From Algoriphagus sp. (GTDB taxonomy: Bacteria > Bacteroidota > Bacteroidia > Cytophagales > Cyclobacteriaceae), in the NCBI RefSeq assembly GCF_029254265.1, contig NZ_JAQWXX010000047.1, positions 1 through 64,000 on the forward strand: 64,000 nt of DNA. The letters are read 5' to 3'. The notes below the pieces were generated by a model. It did not search any database and was not told where the DNA came from. It saw only the letters and a list, made by a program, of their open reading frames with translations. Shown piece after piece: positions 1 through 8,112 of this stretch. The position numbers and the translations under genes are program-made. Positions within the stretch are counted from its first letter, which is position 1; every line of letters starts with the position of its first letter.

Positions 1-39
1 TGGTACTGGGGTTACTCCCGGGAGAGTAGGTCGCCGCCT
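1..39 (+). rRNA. rrf: 5S ribosomal RNA, 3' end only (partial)
   Basis: The first ~39 bases match the 3' terminal part of a bacterial 5S rRNA: the GGGAGAGTAGGTCGCCGCC segment is the typical helix and tail end in Bacteroidota. The rest of the gene, and presumably 23S and 16S, lie left of the window. A strong hairpin terminator follows ten bases later, as expected at the end of an rrn operon. The exact 3' end is uncertain by a few bases. Confidence 0.85.
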
Positions 40-48
40 CATTTATTC

Positions 49-80
49 AAAGCCCTTTGGTTCACTCCAAAGGGCTTTTT
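49..80 (+). terminator. Rho-independent terminator of the rRNA operon
   Basis: A 12-bp stem (49-60 pairing with 67-78) with a six-base loop, followed by a T tract. It lies just behind the 5S rRNA end and would close the rrn transcript. Confidence 0.85.
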
Positions 81-84
81 GGTT

Positions 85-333
85 TTACATCCTTTTCAAA
101 TACAGCTCCATAACATACAAACAATTCCTAGACGTCTCCTTAATCACAAAAGCCAACTCTATAGCTGGCTTTTGCCTGTTTAAGACTTTTATGTTTTTAT
201 TCTGAAACTTGTAAAAATCTATTCCTCGCAAGGAGCTGAAAATTTTAGGCTCATTTCTTAAAAGTGTTTTCATATAATTTGAATATCCATTTTTCATTTT
301 TAGAATATTATTGCAGTTTTGCATTAAAGCCAA
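85..333 (-). CDS. Doubtful small hypothetical protein (82 aa)
   Basis: An open frame of 82 codons opposite the downstream gene, rich in Asn, Lys and Leu, with no motif, signal peptide or membrane segment that I recognise. Its first ATG is only six bases from the divergent start of the dihydroorotase-like gene, so its promoter would have to lie inside that gene; an internal ATG at 297 is an alternative start. It fills the gap between the rRNA terminator and the next gene. It may be a chance ORF. Confidence 0.22.
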   Translation of the reverse strand: MALMQNCNNILKMKNGYSNYMKTLLRNEPKIFSSLRGIDFYKFQNKNIKVLNRQKPAIELAFVIKETSRNCLYVMELYLKRM

Positions 334-339
334 ATTTGA

Positions 340-1584
340 ATGTCTATTCTATTTAGAGGTCTCCGTCTTGTTAATTCTAATGGTTTGTCACAACCAAAAG
401 ATTATGTTTTTGAAAATGGAGAATTAACACCTGTTACCAACAGCTATTCATCGGAATTTAAAAAGGAAATTAATGCAGATGGATGGCTCTTGTCCGCTGG
501 TTGGATTGATCTTAGATGTAGTATGGGCGAGCCTGGTCATGAGTATAAAGAATCAATAGAAAGCCTTGCTGATTCATTAGTATCTGGTGGTTTTTGCGCA
601 GCTGTGATTCAACCAAATACTCAACCAACTATTCAGTCAAAAGGTGATGTAGAATATATTTTGAATCGTGCGAAGCAGTTTACTCCTGAATTTGTTATCC
701 AGGGCGCTGTGACAAAAGATACCGCTGGAGAAGATTTTACTGAGATTTTGGATATGAATTTTCAATCCGGCGTAAAAATTTTTGGAGAGGGAGTTAAACC
801 TTTATCAAATGGGGATCGGTTCATGAAAGTAAATCAATATCTCCAAAAATTTGATGGTATTTTGTTTGATCATTCTTATGATCCACTACTTGCTATTTTC
901 GGGCAAATGCATGAGGGTGAAAATTCCACAATGCTAGGAATAAAAGGAATTCCAAATCTTGCTGAAGACGTGGCTGTTCAAAGGAATATTGAGATTTTGA
1001 AGTATACGGGTGGGCGTGTTCATTTTCAAACTGTGAGTTCAGCTAAAAGTGTTGATCTTATACGAAAAGCAAAAGCCGAGGGATTAAGAGTTACTTCAGA
1101 TGTTTCAATTTATCAATTGATTTTTTCTGATCATGATTTAATGGATTTTGATCCTAATCTTAAAGTGCTACCACCATTTAGAGGGGATTTGGATCGTAAG
1201 GCTTTAATTGAAGGACTGAAAGATGGTACCATCGATGCGATTGTATCTAATCATCAGCCGGAAGATTTTGATTCCAAGTTTATGGAATTTGACTTGGCAC
1301 ATTTTGGAATGGCTGGACTCCAGACCTTTCTACCAGCATTGGTTAAGTTAGAAGCTGAATTGGGCTGGGTATTGTTAATTGATAAAATTACTAAAGGGCC
1401 AAGGACAATTCTTCCTCATCAATTGCAAGAATCTTGGACAATATTTGATCCTGAGTGCGCTTGGACTTACAATGAAAAAACTAATAAATCGCTTTCTTCA
1501 AATAACCCTTGGTTTGGTAAAGAATTGAATGGAAAAGTGAAATATGTGATTCAAAAAAGTCAATTAATCAAAGTGGATGTCTAA
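340..1584 (+). CDS. Dihydroorotase-like amidohydrolase, probably inactive
   Basis: The 414-aa protein has the length and overall pattern of a class I dihydroorotase (amidohydrolase fold, pyrimidine synthesis): a G-W-I-D-L-R block at 54-59, E-P-G at 64-66, Q-P-N-T at 91-94, H178 and H228 in the expected strand ends. However, the metal-binding HxH after the first Asp reads R-C-S (residues 59-61), the F-S-D-D-G metal motif reads F-G-E-G (148-151), and the catalytic T-D-H-A-P-H reads S-N-H-Q-P-E (303-308). Dihydroorotase activity is therefore unlikely. A structural role, like the inactive PyrC' that scaffolds aspartate transcarbamoylase in Pseudomonas, is possible. It overlaps the next gene by 8 bp. 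A true pyrC should lie elsewhere. Confidence 0.85.
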   Translation: MSILFRGLRLVNSNGLSQPKDYVFENGELTPVTNSYSSEFKKEINADGWLLSAGWIDLRCSMGEPGHEYKESIESLADSLVSGGFCAAVIQPNTQPTIQSKGDVEYILNRAKQFTPEFVIQGAVTKDTAGEDFTEILDMNFQSGVKIFGEGVKPLSNGDRFMKVNQYLQKFDGILFDHSYDPLLAIFGQMHEGENSTMLGIKGIPNLAEDVAVQRNIEILKYTGGRVHFQTVSSAKSVDLIRKAKAEGLRVTSDVSIYQLIFSDHDLMDFDPNLKVLPPFRGDLDRKALIEGLKDGTIDAIVSNHQPEDFDSKFMEFDLAHFGMAGLQTFLPALVKLEAELGWVLLIDKITKGPRTILPHQLQESWTIFDPECAWTYNEKTNKSLSSNNPWFGKELNGKVKYVIQKSQLIKVDV

Positions 1585-2089
1585 GTATTTTAAAACAGCC
1601 TATCAATTCGGAGGCCTAGGCGGTATATTAAGCGTATTAGCTTTTTTTATACTTTCATTTTTTTATGTAGACCCTACGAATTTAACTTTGCTTTTTGGCT
1701 ATGTTATAACACCGATTGCAATTTTTCTTGCCATCAAATTCTTTAAAGAATACTCTAATGGTGGATATTTATCTTTCGCAGAAGGCATGTCTGTAGGATT
1801 TGTGACCTATGTTTTGATTGGATTAGTTTCAGCTTTTGGGATTTGGATAATTCTGACGATTTCACCTAGTCTATTTGAGCAAATAAAACTTTCAAAATTC
1901 GATGTCTTAGAGCAAGGGAAAGAAACAATTATTTCTCAGGTAGGAGAAAATTCCTTTGATGCTACTCTTGTAAGCATAAAAGAAATGTCGAAATTGGATG
2001 TATCAATCAATGATGGGCTATGGAAAATCATCCCAGGATTGTTTTTTACTATTATTATTTCAATTATTTTAAGAAAAAACCCTAACTAA
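1577..2089 (+). CDS. DUF4199 family membrane protein
   Basis: A 170-aa integral membrane protein with four likely transmembrane helices: about residues 13-32, 36-56, 72-96 and, after a polar linker, 146-166. The layout matches DUF4199 proteins, which are common in Bacteroidota and have no known function. The start codon overlaps the end of the dihydroorotase-like gene, and a second DUF4199 gene follows after 8 bp, so the three are likely co-transcribed. Assignment rests on topology and context. Confidence 0.75.
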   Translation: MSKYFKTAYQFGGLGGILSVLAFFILSFFYVDPTNLTLLFGYVITPIAIFLAIKFFKEYSNGGYLSFAEGMSVGFVTYVLIGLVSAFGIWIILTISPSLFEQIKLSKFDVLEQGKETIISQVGENSFDATLVSIKEMSKLDVSINDGLWKIIPGLFFTIIISIILRKNPN

Positions 2090-2097
2090 AAAAAATT

Positions 2098-2646
2098 ATG
2101 GAAGAGCATCAATCTCCTTTTCAAGCCGCAATTAAACCCGGAGTTACCATGGGTTTAGTTTCATTGGCGGTAACCTTTATTGCCTATTTCATTGACTCGA
2201 CACTCTTGGCATCAGGCTGGTTTGCATTGGTTGCGCTTGTCATTTTCTTTGGTTTGATCATATATTTTGGCAGGGAATATCGTACCGAGCTTGGTGGCTA
2301 TATGAGTTTTGGCACCGCATTCAATTTTAGTTTTATAGCTATAATTATTTCAGGCTTAATTGGTCTAATTGGTCAAATTTTACTTTTTCAAGTAGTTGAT
2401 CCAGAGTTACCTGGAGTTTTAGCAGATAAATCTTTTCAAACCACCATTGAAATGATGGAAAAGTTTGGCGCTTCTGCTGATTCTTTGCCACCGGATCAAT
2501 TAGAGCAGATGAAAAAAGATACAATGAGTAATTTCACATTAATTGGTCAATTGAAAGGATTTGGATTTGGAATCATATTTTACGCGATTATTGCATTAAT
2601 TTTGGGGGCTATCTTAAAGAAAAAGGATAAGTCACTCGAATTTTAA
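2098..2646 (+). CDS. DUF4199 family membrane protein (paralogue)
   Basis: 182 aa with four predicted membrane helices (about 15-33, 38-58, 73-97 and 156-173) and a polar region between helices three and four, the same plan as the preceding protein. It shares the G-Y-[LM]-S-F motif before helix three (both have a Y-GGY-like approach), which supports an ancient tandem duplication. A glycosyltransferase gene starts three bases downstream, consistent with one operon. Function unknown. Confidence 0.78.
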   Translation: MEEHQSPFQAAIKPGVTMGLVSLAVTFIAYFIDSTLLASGWFALVALVIFFGLIIYFGREYRTELGGYMSFGTAFNFSFIAIIISGLIGLIGQILLFQVVDPELPGVLADKSFQTTIEMMEKFGASADSLPPDQLEQMKKDTMSNFTLIGQLKGFGFGIIFYAIIALILGAILKKKDKSLEF

Positions 2647-2649
2647 ATC

Positions 2650-3612
2650 ATGCTTCAGATTTCCGTCGTCATTCCTGTTTTCAACGAAGAGGAGTCTTTA
2701 TCAGAATTAACCAGATGGATCAGCCGGGTCATGCATGACCACGGCTTTTCTTATGAGGTTATTTTGGTAAATGATGGAAGCTCTGATAATTCTTGGGAGC
2801 AAATCCAATCTCTTGCGGAAAAAATAAATCAGATCAAAGGAATCAACTTCACTCGGAATTATGGTAAATCTGCTGCGTTAGATGCGGGTTTTAATAAGGC
2901 CTCAGGCGAAGTAGTGATTACGATGGATGCAGATCTTCAAGATAGCCCGGATGAGATCCCAGGACTCTATAGAATGATCAAAGAAGGAGGGTTTGATATT
3001 GTTTCAGGTTGGAAAAAAGAACGTCATGATCCCATATCCAAGACTATCCCTTCTCGATTTTTTAATGGAGTGACCCGATGGATTTCAGGGATTAAGCTAC
3101 ACGATTTCAATTGTGGCTTGAAAGCTTACCGATTAAAAGTGGTCAAAAATATTCAGATCTATGGGGAAATGCATCGCTACATTCCCCTTTTAGCTAAATG
3201 GAATGGATTTGGGAAAATCGGAGAAAAAGTAGTACAGCATCAAGCCCGAAAATATGGCTATTCCAAATTTGGGATTGAGCGTTTTCTAAACGGGTTCTTA
3301 GACCTGATTTCTGTATCATTTGTCCACAGGTACAAAAAGAAACCAATGCACTTTTTCGGACTTCTTGGGTCAATGTCTTTTATGACAGGTTTTTTAATTA
3401 CCTGTTGGTTGATTTTTCAAAAAATATATGGTCTTAGTAAAGGATTGAAAGTGCGTGAGATTGTGGATCAGCCACTTTTTTTTCTTGCTTTGGTGGCATT
3501 GATTATTGGAGTTCAATTATTCGTTACGGGTTTCATAGCAGAGCTGATGACTTCCAATCAATCCAAAGAAGCTGAATACAAAATTGGCGAAGAGATAAAT
3601 TTCGATTTCTGA
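2650..3612 (+). CDS. Family 2 glycosyltransferase, DPM1/GtrB-like, with two C-terminal membrane helices
   Basis: 320 aa. The N-terminal GT-A domain shows V-V-I-P-V-F-N-E-E-E-S near residue 6, the nucleotide-binding V-N-D-G-S-S-D, the D-x-D-like M-D-A-D-L-Q-D-S-P-D, and the acceptor-site F-N-C-G-L-K-A-Y block typical of polyprenyl-phosphate glycosyltransferases. Two hydrophobic helices near 235-258 and 274-298 anchor it in the inner membrane. It probably transfers a sugar from a nucleotide donor to a lipid carrier. Its stop codon overlaps the next glycosyltransferase start (TGATG), so the two are translationally coupled. Confidence 0.88.
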   Translation: MLQISVVIPVFNEEESLSELTRWISRVMHDHGFSYEVILVNDGSSDNSWEQIQSLAEKINQIKGINFTRNYGKSAALDAGFNKASGEVVITMDADLQDSPDEIPGLYRMIKEGGFDIVSGWKKERHDPISKTIPSRFFNGVTRWISGIKLHDFNCGLKAYRLKVVKNIQIYGEMHRYIPLLAKWNGFGKIGEKVVQHQARKYGYSKFGIERFLNGFLDLISVSFVHRYKKKPMHFFGLLGSMSFMTGFLITCWLIFQKIYGLSKGLKVREIVDQPLFFLALVALIIGVQLFVTGFIAELMTSNQSKEAEYKIGEEINFDF

Positions 3613-4574
3613 TGTTCTTTTCGGTAATCATTCCGGTCTTTAATCGGCCAGAAGAGCTGGCTGAACTGCTAAGAAGTTTATCTGTCCAATCCTATCAAAA
3701 GTTTGAAGCGATAGTCGTCGAAGACGGGTCCGGTATTACTTCAGAATCTGTTGTCCGAAAATTCAAAAATGACATTTCAATAACCTATCTGGTTCAATCT
3801 AACCAAGGGCAAGGTTTTGCACGAAATAATGGAATGAGTAAGGCTAAGGGTGACTTTTTTATCATTTTGGATTCGGATGTGATTCTACCAAGAAACTATT
3901 TATGGGTGCTGGATGAAAAAATCAGAGAGAAAAAACTAGATGCTTTTGGTGGTCCTGATGCAGCTGCTTCTGATTTTTCCTCACTTCAAAAAGCAATGGA
4001 TTTTGCTATGACTTCTTTTTGGACTACAGGAGGGATTCGTGGAAAACTTAAAGATCCTTCCAAGTATCAAGCAAGGGGATTCAATATGGGGGTTTCCAAG
4101 ACTGTTTTTTTGAAAACCGGAGGTTTTGCTGATCCAAATAGGGGAGAGGATATTGAATGGAGTATTCGGATAAAAAAAGCAGGATTTAAATTGGAATTGG
4201 TTGAAGAGGCATTTGTTTATCATAAGCGAAAAAACACCTTAATTTCTTTTGCAAAGCAAGCCTTTTCTTTTGGTCGAAATCGAGTCAATGTGTCTCGATT
4301 CCACTCTGAAGCAATCAAACTGGTCCATTTACTGCCTACAGCTTTCAGTTTGTTCCTTGTTTCGATGATTCCAATCTCGATGTTTTTTCCTTCTCTTTTC
4401 ACCTTTCAATTATTCTTGATTGGATTTTGGGGTGGGATGATTTTTTTGAATTCTTTGATTCAATATCGTTCAGCTTCTGTTGCCTTGTTGAGTATTATTA
4501 CTTCATTGACTCAACTCGTTTGCTATGGATTTGGGTTAGTGTATGAATATTTAAAAAAATTAGTAAATGGCTAA
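3612..4574 (+). CDS. Family 2 glycosyltransferase with C-terminal membrane region
   Basis: 320 aa. GT-A fold signatures: S-V-I-I-P-V-F-N-R-P-E-E at the N terminus, V-E-D-G-S-G, a D-S-D metal motif (I-L-D-S-D-V-I), and R-G-E-D-I-E-W as the likely catalytic-base region. The last ~80 residues are strongly hydrophobic and likely form two or three membrane segments. Sugar donor and acceptor cannot be read from sequence. It directly follows the DPM1-like enzyme and converges with the methyltransferase gene, whose end it overlaps by four bases. Confidence 0.85.
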   Translation: MFFSVIIPVFNRPEELAELLRSLSVQSYQKFEAIVVEDGSGITSESVVRKFKNDISITYLVQSNQGQGFARNNGMSKAKGDFFIILDSDVILPRNYLWVLDEKIREKKLDAFGGPDAAASDFSSLQKAMDFAMTSFWTTGGIRGKLKDPSKYQARGFNMGVSKTVFLKTGGFADPNRGEDIEWSIRIKKAGFKLELVEEAFVYHKRKNTLISFAKQAFSFGRNRVNVSRFHSEAIKLVHLLPTAFSLFLVSMIPISMFFPSLFTFQLFLIGFWGGMIFLNSLIQYRSASVALLSIITSLTQLVCYGFGLVYEYLKKLVNG

Positions 4575-5335
4575 ATTCCCTTTTTGCAGATAAATAGTAT
4601 TTCATCTGGTGCTAGCGCAAATTGCTTGATCCTCTCTTGACCTAATTCCTTTACAAATTTATTTTCTTCGATTTTCAATCCGGATCTACGGAGTCGCTCT
4701 GCATAGTCTTTTCCAAATTTCCTCACGTGATCACGTTGCCCAAATAGTCGCTCTCGTTCTGCAGGGTCTGTGATAGATTTGTCTTCCAGAGTTTTTTCCA
4801 AATTATAAACAGGAGATTGAAGAATTCCCCAGCCAGATTCCTTGAGAACTCTATTGAATTCTGAACAAGCTTTGATGTCATCTTCTACATGTTCGAGAAC
4901 ATGGTTGCAGAACACAATATCAAATGTATCGTCAGGGAAAGGGATTTCATGTACATCCATTTTCACTTTAGCTAGTGGGGATTCTATGTCGGCCGTAATA
5001 TATTCTAGATTAGGAAGGGACTCAAACCGATCAATGAAGCAATGCTCCGGAGCTATGTGAAGAACTTTTAATTTTGCAGTGAAAAAATCTGTCCTCTCTT
5101 TTAGAAATAGCCACATTAGTCTATGCCGTTCAAGGGCCAAGCAATTTGGACAAAGGGCATTTGGTCTAGCTATCCGGCCATAGGGAAGAAACTTGCTGTA
5201 TTGACTTCCACAGACCGGGCATTGAACCTGAGTACCTTTGTTTAACTGTGCAAAAACTTTCATCACTAAAGGGCTAACTCGTTGTAGAAACGGCCTTGGT
5301 ACGTACCGGATGACAAAACTGATAATCGACTTCAT
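4571..5335 (-). CDS. Class I SAM-dependent methyltransferase with N-terminal zinc-ribbon-like motif
   Basis: 254 aa. A C-P-V-C-G ... C-P-N-C pair in the N-terminal third looks like a zinc ribbon and is followed by A-L-E-R-H-R. The Rossmann part has motif I V-L-H-I-A-P-E-H, an acidic T-A-D-I-E, and the F-D-I-V-F-C-N-H-V-L-E-H-V motif characteristic of Methyltransf_11. Substrate unknown; proteins of this layout often lie near glycosyltransferases in surface-polysaccharide loci, as here. It is convergent with the second glycosyltransferase and its stop overlaps that gene. Confidence 0.82.
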   Translation of the reverse strand: MKSIISFVIRYVPRPFLQRVSPLVMKVFAQLNKGTQVQCPVCGSQYSKFLPYGRIARPNALCPNCLALERHRLMWLFLKERTDFFTAKLKVLHIAPEHCFIDRFESLPNLEYITADIESPLAKVKMDVHEIPFPDDTFDIVFCNHVLEHVEDDIKACSEFNRVLKESGWGILQSPVYNLEKTLEDKSITDPAERERLFGQRDHVRKFGKDYAERLRRSGLKIEENKFVKELGQERIKQFALAPDEILFICKKGI

Positions 5336-5509
5336 AGGGTGATTTAAATCAAATGCAAGTTAACCAAAGACACCATAGGGTTGAAAAGAATTAGTGGATT
5401 TTGAAATTTTGCAAATTTTAGGAAAATGTAACAAACTATTCTATTGTTTAAGAATTTCCAATCAGTATTTTAGTTGATCCAAATATAGAACTATCAATTA
5501 AGCTATTTT

Positions 5510-7006
5510 ATGAGATCTATTCGACCGACTTTTTTTGCCCACATATCCAGTTTCTTTCTTATTTGCCTATTCTGGAATGTATCGCAAGCGCAGGAGACTA
5601 CTACTTTTACCCTCCAAGAAATGGTGCAACGTGCGAAAGAGCTATCTCCTTCTTCACTTCGTGCACAGACCAGAAAAGAAAATAGCTATTGGCAGTATCG
5701 GTTGTTTAAGTCAAATTATAATCCTCAATTGCGGCTAACCGGTACCATTCCAAGCTATTCTCAATCCTTCAATAGTATTACTCAGCCAGATGGTTCTATC
5801 GAATTCTTGGAGGTTCAGCAAAATTTTATGGATCTGGAACTTGGTCTTCAGCAGGTAATTGCTCCAACCGGAGGGATTTTATCAGTGAATTCTTCAACTA
5901 ATCGTTTTGATAATTTTTTGGTTACAGGGACTGATCCACAAACCAGATTTTCAGGTGTTCCAGTCAATGTCCGTCTTCAGCAGCCAATTTTTGCTTACAA
6001 TCCTTTCAAGTGGGACAAGAAAATTCAGCCCTTAGTTTTTGAGGAAAGTAAGCGGGCATATGTGCAAGAGATTGAAGAGGTGTCCTATTTCACCACTCAA
6101 CTCTTTTTTGATTATTTGATTGCCCAAGTCAATCTTGAAATCGCAACTGTGAATTTGAAAAATACTGAAGAAATCTTTGGTATTGAAAAAAGAAGATATG
6201 AAATCGGAACGACTACTGAAGATCGCCTTCTACAGGTTGAACTCCAAGCTCTTCAGGCCAAGCAAGATCTTGCTCAGGCGAAGTTGGATTTGGAAGGGTC
6301 ATCATTTGCAGTGAATTCATTTATTGGCTTGAATCAAACCTCAAAAATCACTTTAATATCTCCCACAGAATTACCTGAATTTGAAGTAGACGTTAATCAA
6401 GCCATAGAGTTGGCATTTGCAAACAGAGCAGAGGCTTTAGGTTTTGACAGAAGAAAGCTAGAAGCGGAAGCATTGGTAGCTCAAGCAAAAGGTCAGCGAA
6501 TTGGAGCAAACCTGAATGCCAGTTATGGTTATAACAATGCTGCATTCAATTTTGGAGACTTGTATTCTAATCCAAATACACAGGCATTGGTGAATTTGGG
6601 TCTATCAGTTCCAATCTTGGATTGGGGAAGAAATAAAGCGAGAATGTCACAAGCACAGGCAAATCAGCGCTTAGTGGAGTATACGGTGGAGCAGGATATT
6701 ATCAATTTTGAGCAGGAGATTTTTACAAAGGTTAAAAACTTCATCATGATGCGGGAGCGGTTAAATGTTACTAATCTTTCATCTGATGTGGCTCAGCGTA
6801 GGTATGATATTGCTCTTAAGAGATATCAGACAGGAAGCGTAACCATAACCGATTTGAATATTGCCCAAAATGAAAAAGACTCCAATAAAAGAGCCTTTTT
6901 CAATTCGTTAAAAGATTACTGGATGGCATATTATGAGCTTAGAGCATTGACACTTTATGATTTTGAAAATCAGATTTTGCTTTATACTCCAGAGCTTGAA
7001 AACTAG
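5510..7006 (+). CDS. TolC family outer-membrane efflux protein
   Basis: 498 aa with an N-terminal signal peptide ending near A-Q-A-Q. The rest alternates long amphipathic helices and two beta hairpins, the TolC/OEP plan. Duplicated helical halves are visible: E-K-R-R-Y-E-I-G-T-T-T-E-D-R-L in the first and A-L-K-R-Y-Q-T-G-S-V-T-I-T-D-L in the second. It forms the outer-membrane channel of a tripartite efflux or type I secretion system. No inner-membrane pump or adaptor gene is adjacent, so its partner must lie elsewhere. Confidence 0.92.
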   Translation: MRSIRPTFFAHISSFFLICLFWNVSQAQETTTFTLQEMVQRAKELSPSSLRAQTRKENSYWQYRLFKSNYNPQLRLTGTIPSYSQSFNSITQPDGSIEFLEVQQNFMDLELGLQQVIAPTGGILSVNSSTNRFDNFLVTGTDPQTRFSGVPVNVRLQQPIFAYNPFKWDKKIQPLVFEESKRAYVQEIEEVSYFTTQLFFDYLIAQVNLEIATVNLKNTEEIFGIEKRRYEIGTTTEDRLLQVELQALQAKQDLAQAKLDLEGSSFAVNSFIGLNQTSKITLISPTELPEFEVDVNQAIELAFANRAEALGFDRRKLEAEALVAQAKGQRIGANLNASYGYNNAAFNFGDLYSNPNTQALVNLGLSVPILDWGRNKARMSQAQANQRLVEYTVEQDIINFEQEIFTKVKNFIMMRERLNVTNLSSDVAQRRYDIALKRYQTGSVTITDLNIAQNEKDSNKRAFFNSLKDYWMAYYELRALTLYDFENQILLYTPELEN

Positions 7007-7375
7007 TTAGCCTATTTTACCTTTTTCTTCTAGGTATTCTTTGAGCTTTTCAATTTCTTTAGCAAGCTTATCAATATCCTTTGTTTTCTTTTCCAGTGCT
7101 TTGGTTAATTTCTCTACATCATTTGGACTAAGATCACCTTTGGAGTTTTTGCTTTGGAATTTTGCTAGATCTTTAGCGTATTTTTCCTTTAATTTTTCAA
7201 TTTTTTCTTGATTCTTTTCAAGCTTGATTTTGGCTTTTTCGATTTTTGCTTGTTCTTTGAGAACCTTTTTATCTACTGTGGTTGCTTCACTAATGACCTC
7301 TTGGCCATAAGTGATAGAAGGAGTCAGGAGAAATATTCCCGCTAAGAATAGTATGCTGAAGATAATTTTTTTCAT
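7007..7375 (-). CDS. Secreted coiled-coil protein of unknown function
   Basis: 122 aa: a signal peptide (about 1-24, ending near T-Y-G-Q) followed by an almost wholly helical, Lys/Glu-rich segment with heptad-like spacing (K-I-E-K-A-K-I-K-L-E-K-N-Q-E-K-I and later repeats). It is likely periplasmic or exported. No enzymatic motif. Its stop codon touches the stop of the convergent TolC gene with no spacer, so no independent terminator fits between them. Confidence 0.7.
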   Translation of the reverse strand: MKKIIFSILFLAGIFLLTPSITYGQEVISEATTVDKKVLKEQAKIEKAKIKLEKNQEKIEKLKEKYAKDLAKFQSKNSKGDLSPNDVEKLTKALEKKTKDIDKLAKEIEKLKEYLEEKGKIG

Positions 7376-7429
7376 GACTTTTGGTTTTAAGTTTATTGAA
7401 TTTCATCAAATACCAATTGAAAACAAAAG

Positions 7430-7621
7430 TTAATCATGGGTTTTATCTTCAGAGTTTTCTGCCAAAGGTGATTTGGGAAGTCTGCCAGATTTTAATAAGG
7501 CTTCACGTATAATCCATTCCAATTGCCCATTGGTGCTTCTAAATTCATCCGCAGCCCATTTCTCAACTGCTTTCATCATCTTTTCATCTAGTCGTAGCGC
7601 AAAGGCTTTTTTAGATGCCAT
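7430..7621 (-). CDS. Arc/CopG-type ribbon-helix-helix protein
   Basis: 63 aa. The sequence K-A-F-A-L-R-L-D-E near the start is the DNA-contacting strand of a ribbon-helix-helix fold, followed by helix A (M-M-K-A-V-E-K-W-A) and helix B (Q-L-E-W-I-I-R-E-A-L). It is probably a transcriptional regulator, perhaps of its own operon. A good GGAGG Shine-Dalgarno sequence lies ten bases before the ATG inside the end of the upstream gene, unusual in a genome with weak RBSs. No toxin is adjacent, so a toxin-antitoxin role is not supported. Confidence 0.75.
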   Translation of the reverse strand: MASKKAFALRLDEKMMKAVEKWAADEFRSTNGQLEWIIREALLKSGRLPKSPLAENSEDKTHD

Positions 7622-7622
7622 T

Positions 7623-8108
7623 TTATTCCTCCTTCCAGCTTGATAGATATTCTTCCAGCTCCTTAGCTTTCATGGTTCCTATCATGATTTTCTTTTTTTC
7701 TCCTATATCTAGGAATAACCCTTTATCACCTAAAATACTATATGCTTTAGTCGTGCTGTTCCCTTTCAATCCCCATCCGCCAAAGTCAGTAATAGGACTA
7801 TAGGAGATGACTGAAATAGATTGAATTTTTTCTCGTGGATATTTTCTCCAAGTTCTCACAAATGGGGAAAATTTAAATGAAACTCCTATTTGGTCGATTC
7901 GTGTTTCAAGTTTTAAATTAAATATGAAAAGAAGGATCAGTGTTAATGTTCCCCCTACAACCGACAAAGCAATCCCCATTTCAGTCTTATCTTCAGCCTG
8001 AATAAAAAAAACAAGGAGCAGGACTAATGTGGGTAATTCGATTAATAAAATGAAGTACATTACCCAAGTTCCTCTATAGGTTTGCGTTTCTTTATAAATT
8101 TGATTTGC
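7623..8108 (-). CDS. Small membrane protein, bacterial PH-domain-like
   Basis: Start chosen at the ATG at 8108 (M-A-N-Q-I-Y), giving 161 aa and a 4-bp gap from the SPFH gene; a longer frame would overlap that gene. Two hydrophobic helices occur near residues 17-38 and 46-65, followed by a soluble beta-rich part with the W-R-K-Y-P-R-E-K-I and G-W-G-L-K pattern seen in short bacterial PH-like membrane proteins. Function unknown. It sits between an SPFH protein and a ribbon-helix-helix protein, all likely in one transcript. Confidence 0.65.
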   Translation of the reverse strand, partial: ANQIYKETQTYRGTWVMYFILLIELPTLVLLLVFFIQAEDKTEMGIALSVVGGTLTLILLFIFNLKLETRIDQIGVSFKFSPFVRTWRKYPREKIQSISVISYSPITDFGGWGLKGNSTTKAYSILGDKGLFLDIGEKKKIMIGTMKAKELEEYLSSWKEE

Positions 8109-8112
8109 CATA

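Noticed and set aside
7430-7621. Ribbon-helix-helix protein as an antitoxin
   Set aside because: No toxin-sized partner is adjacent; the neighbours are membrane proteins.
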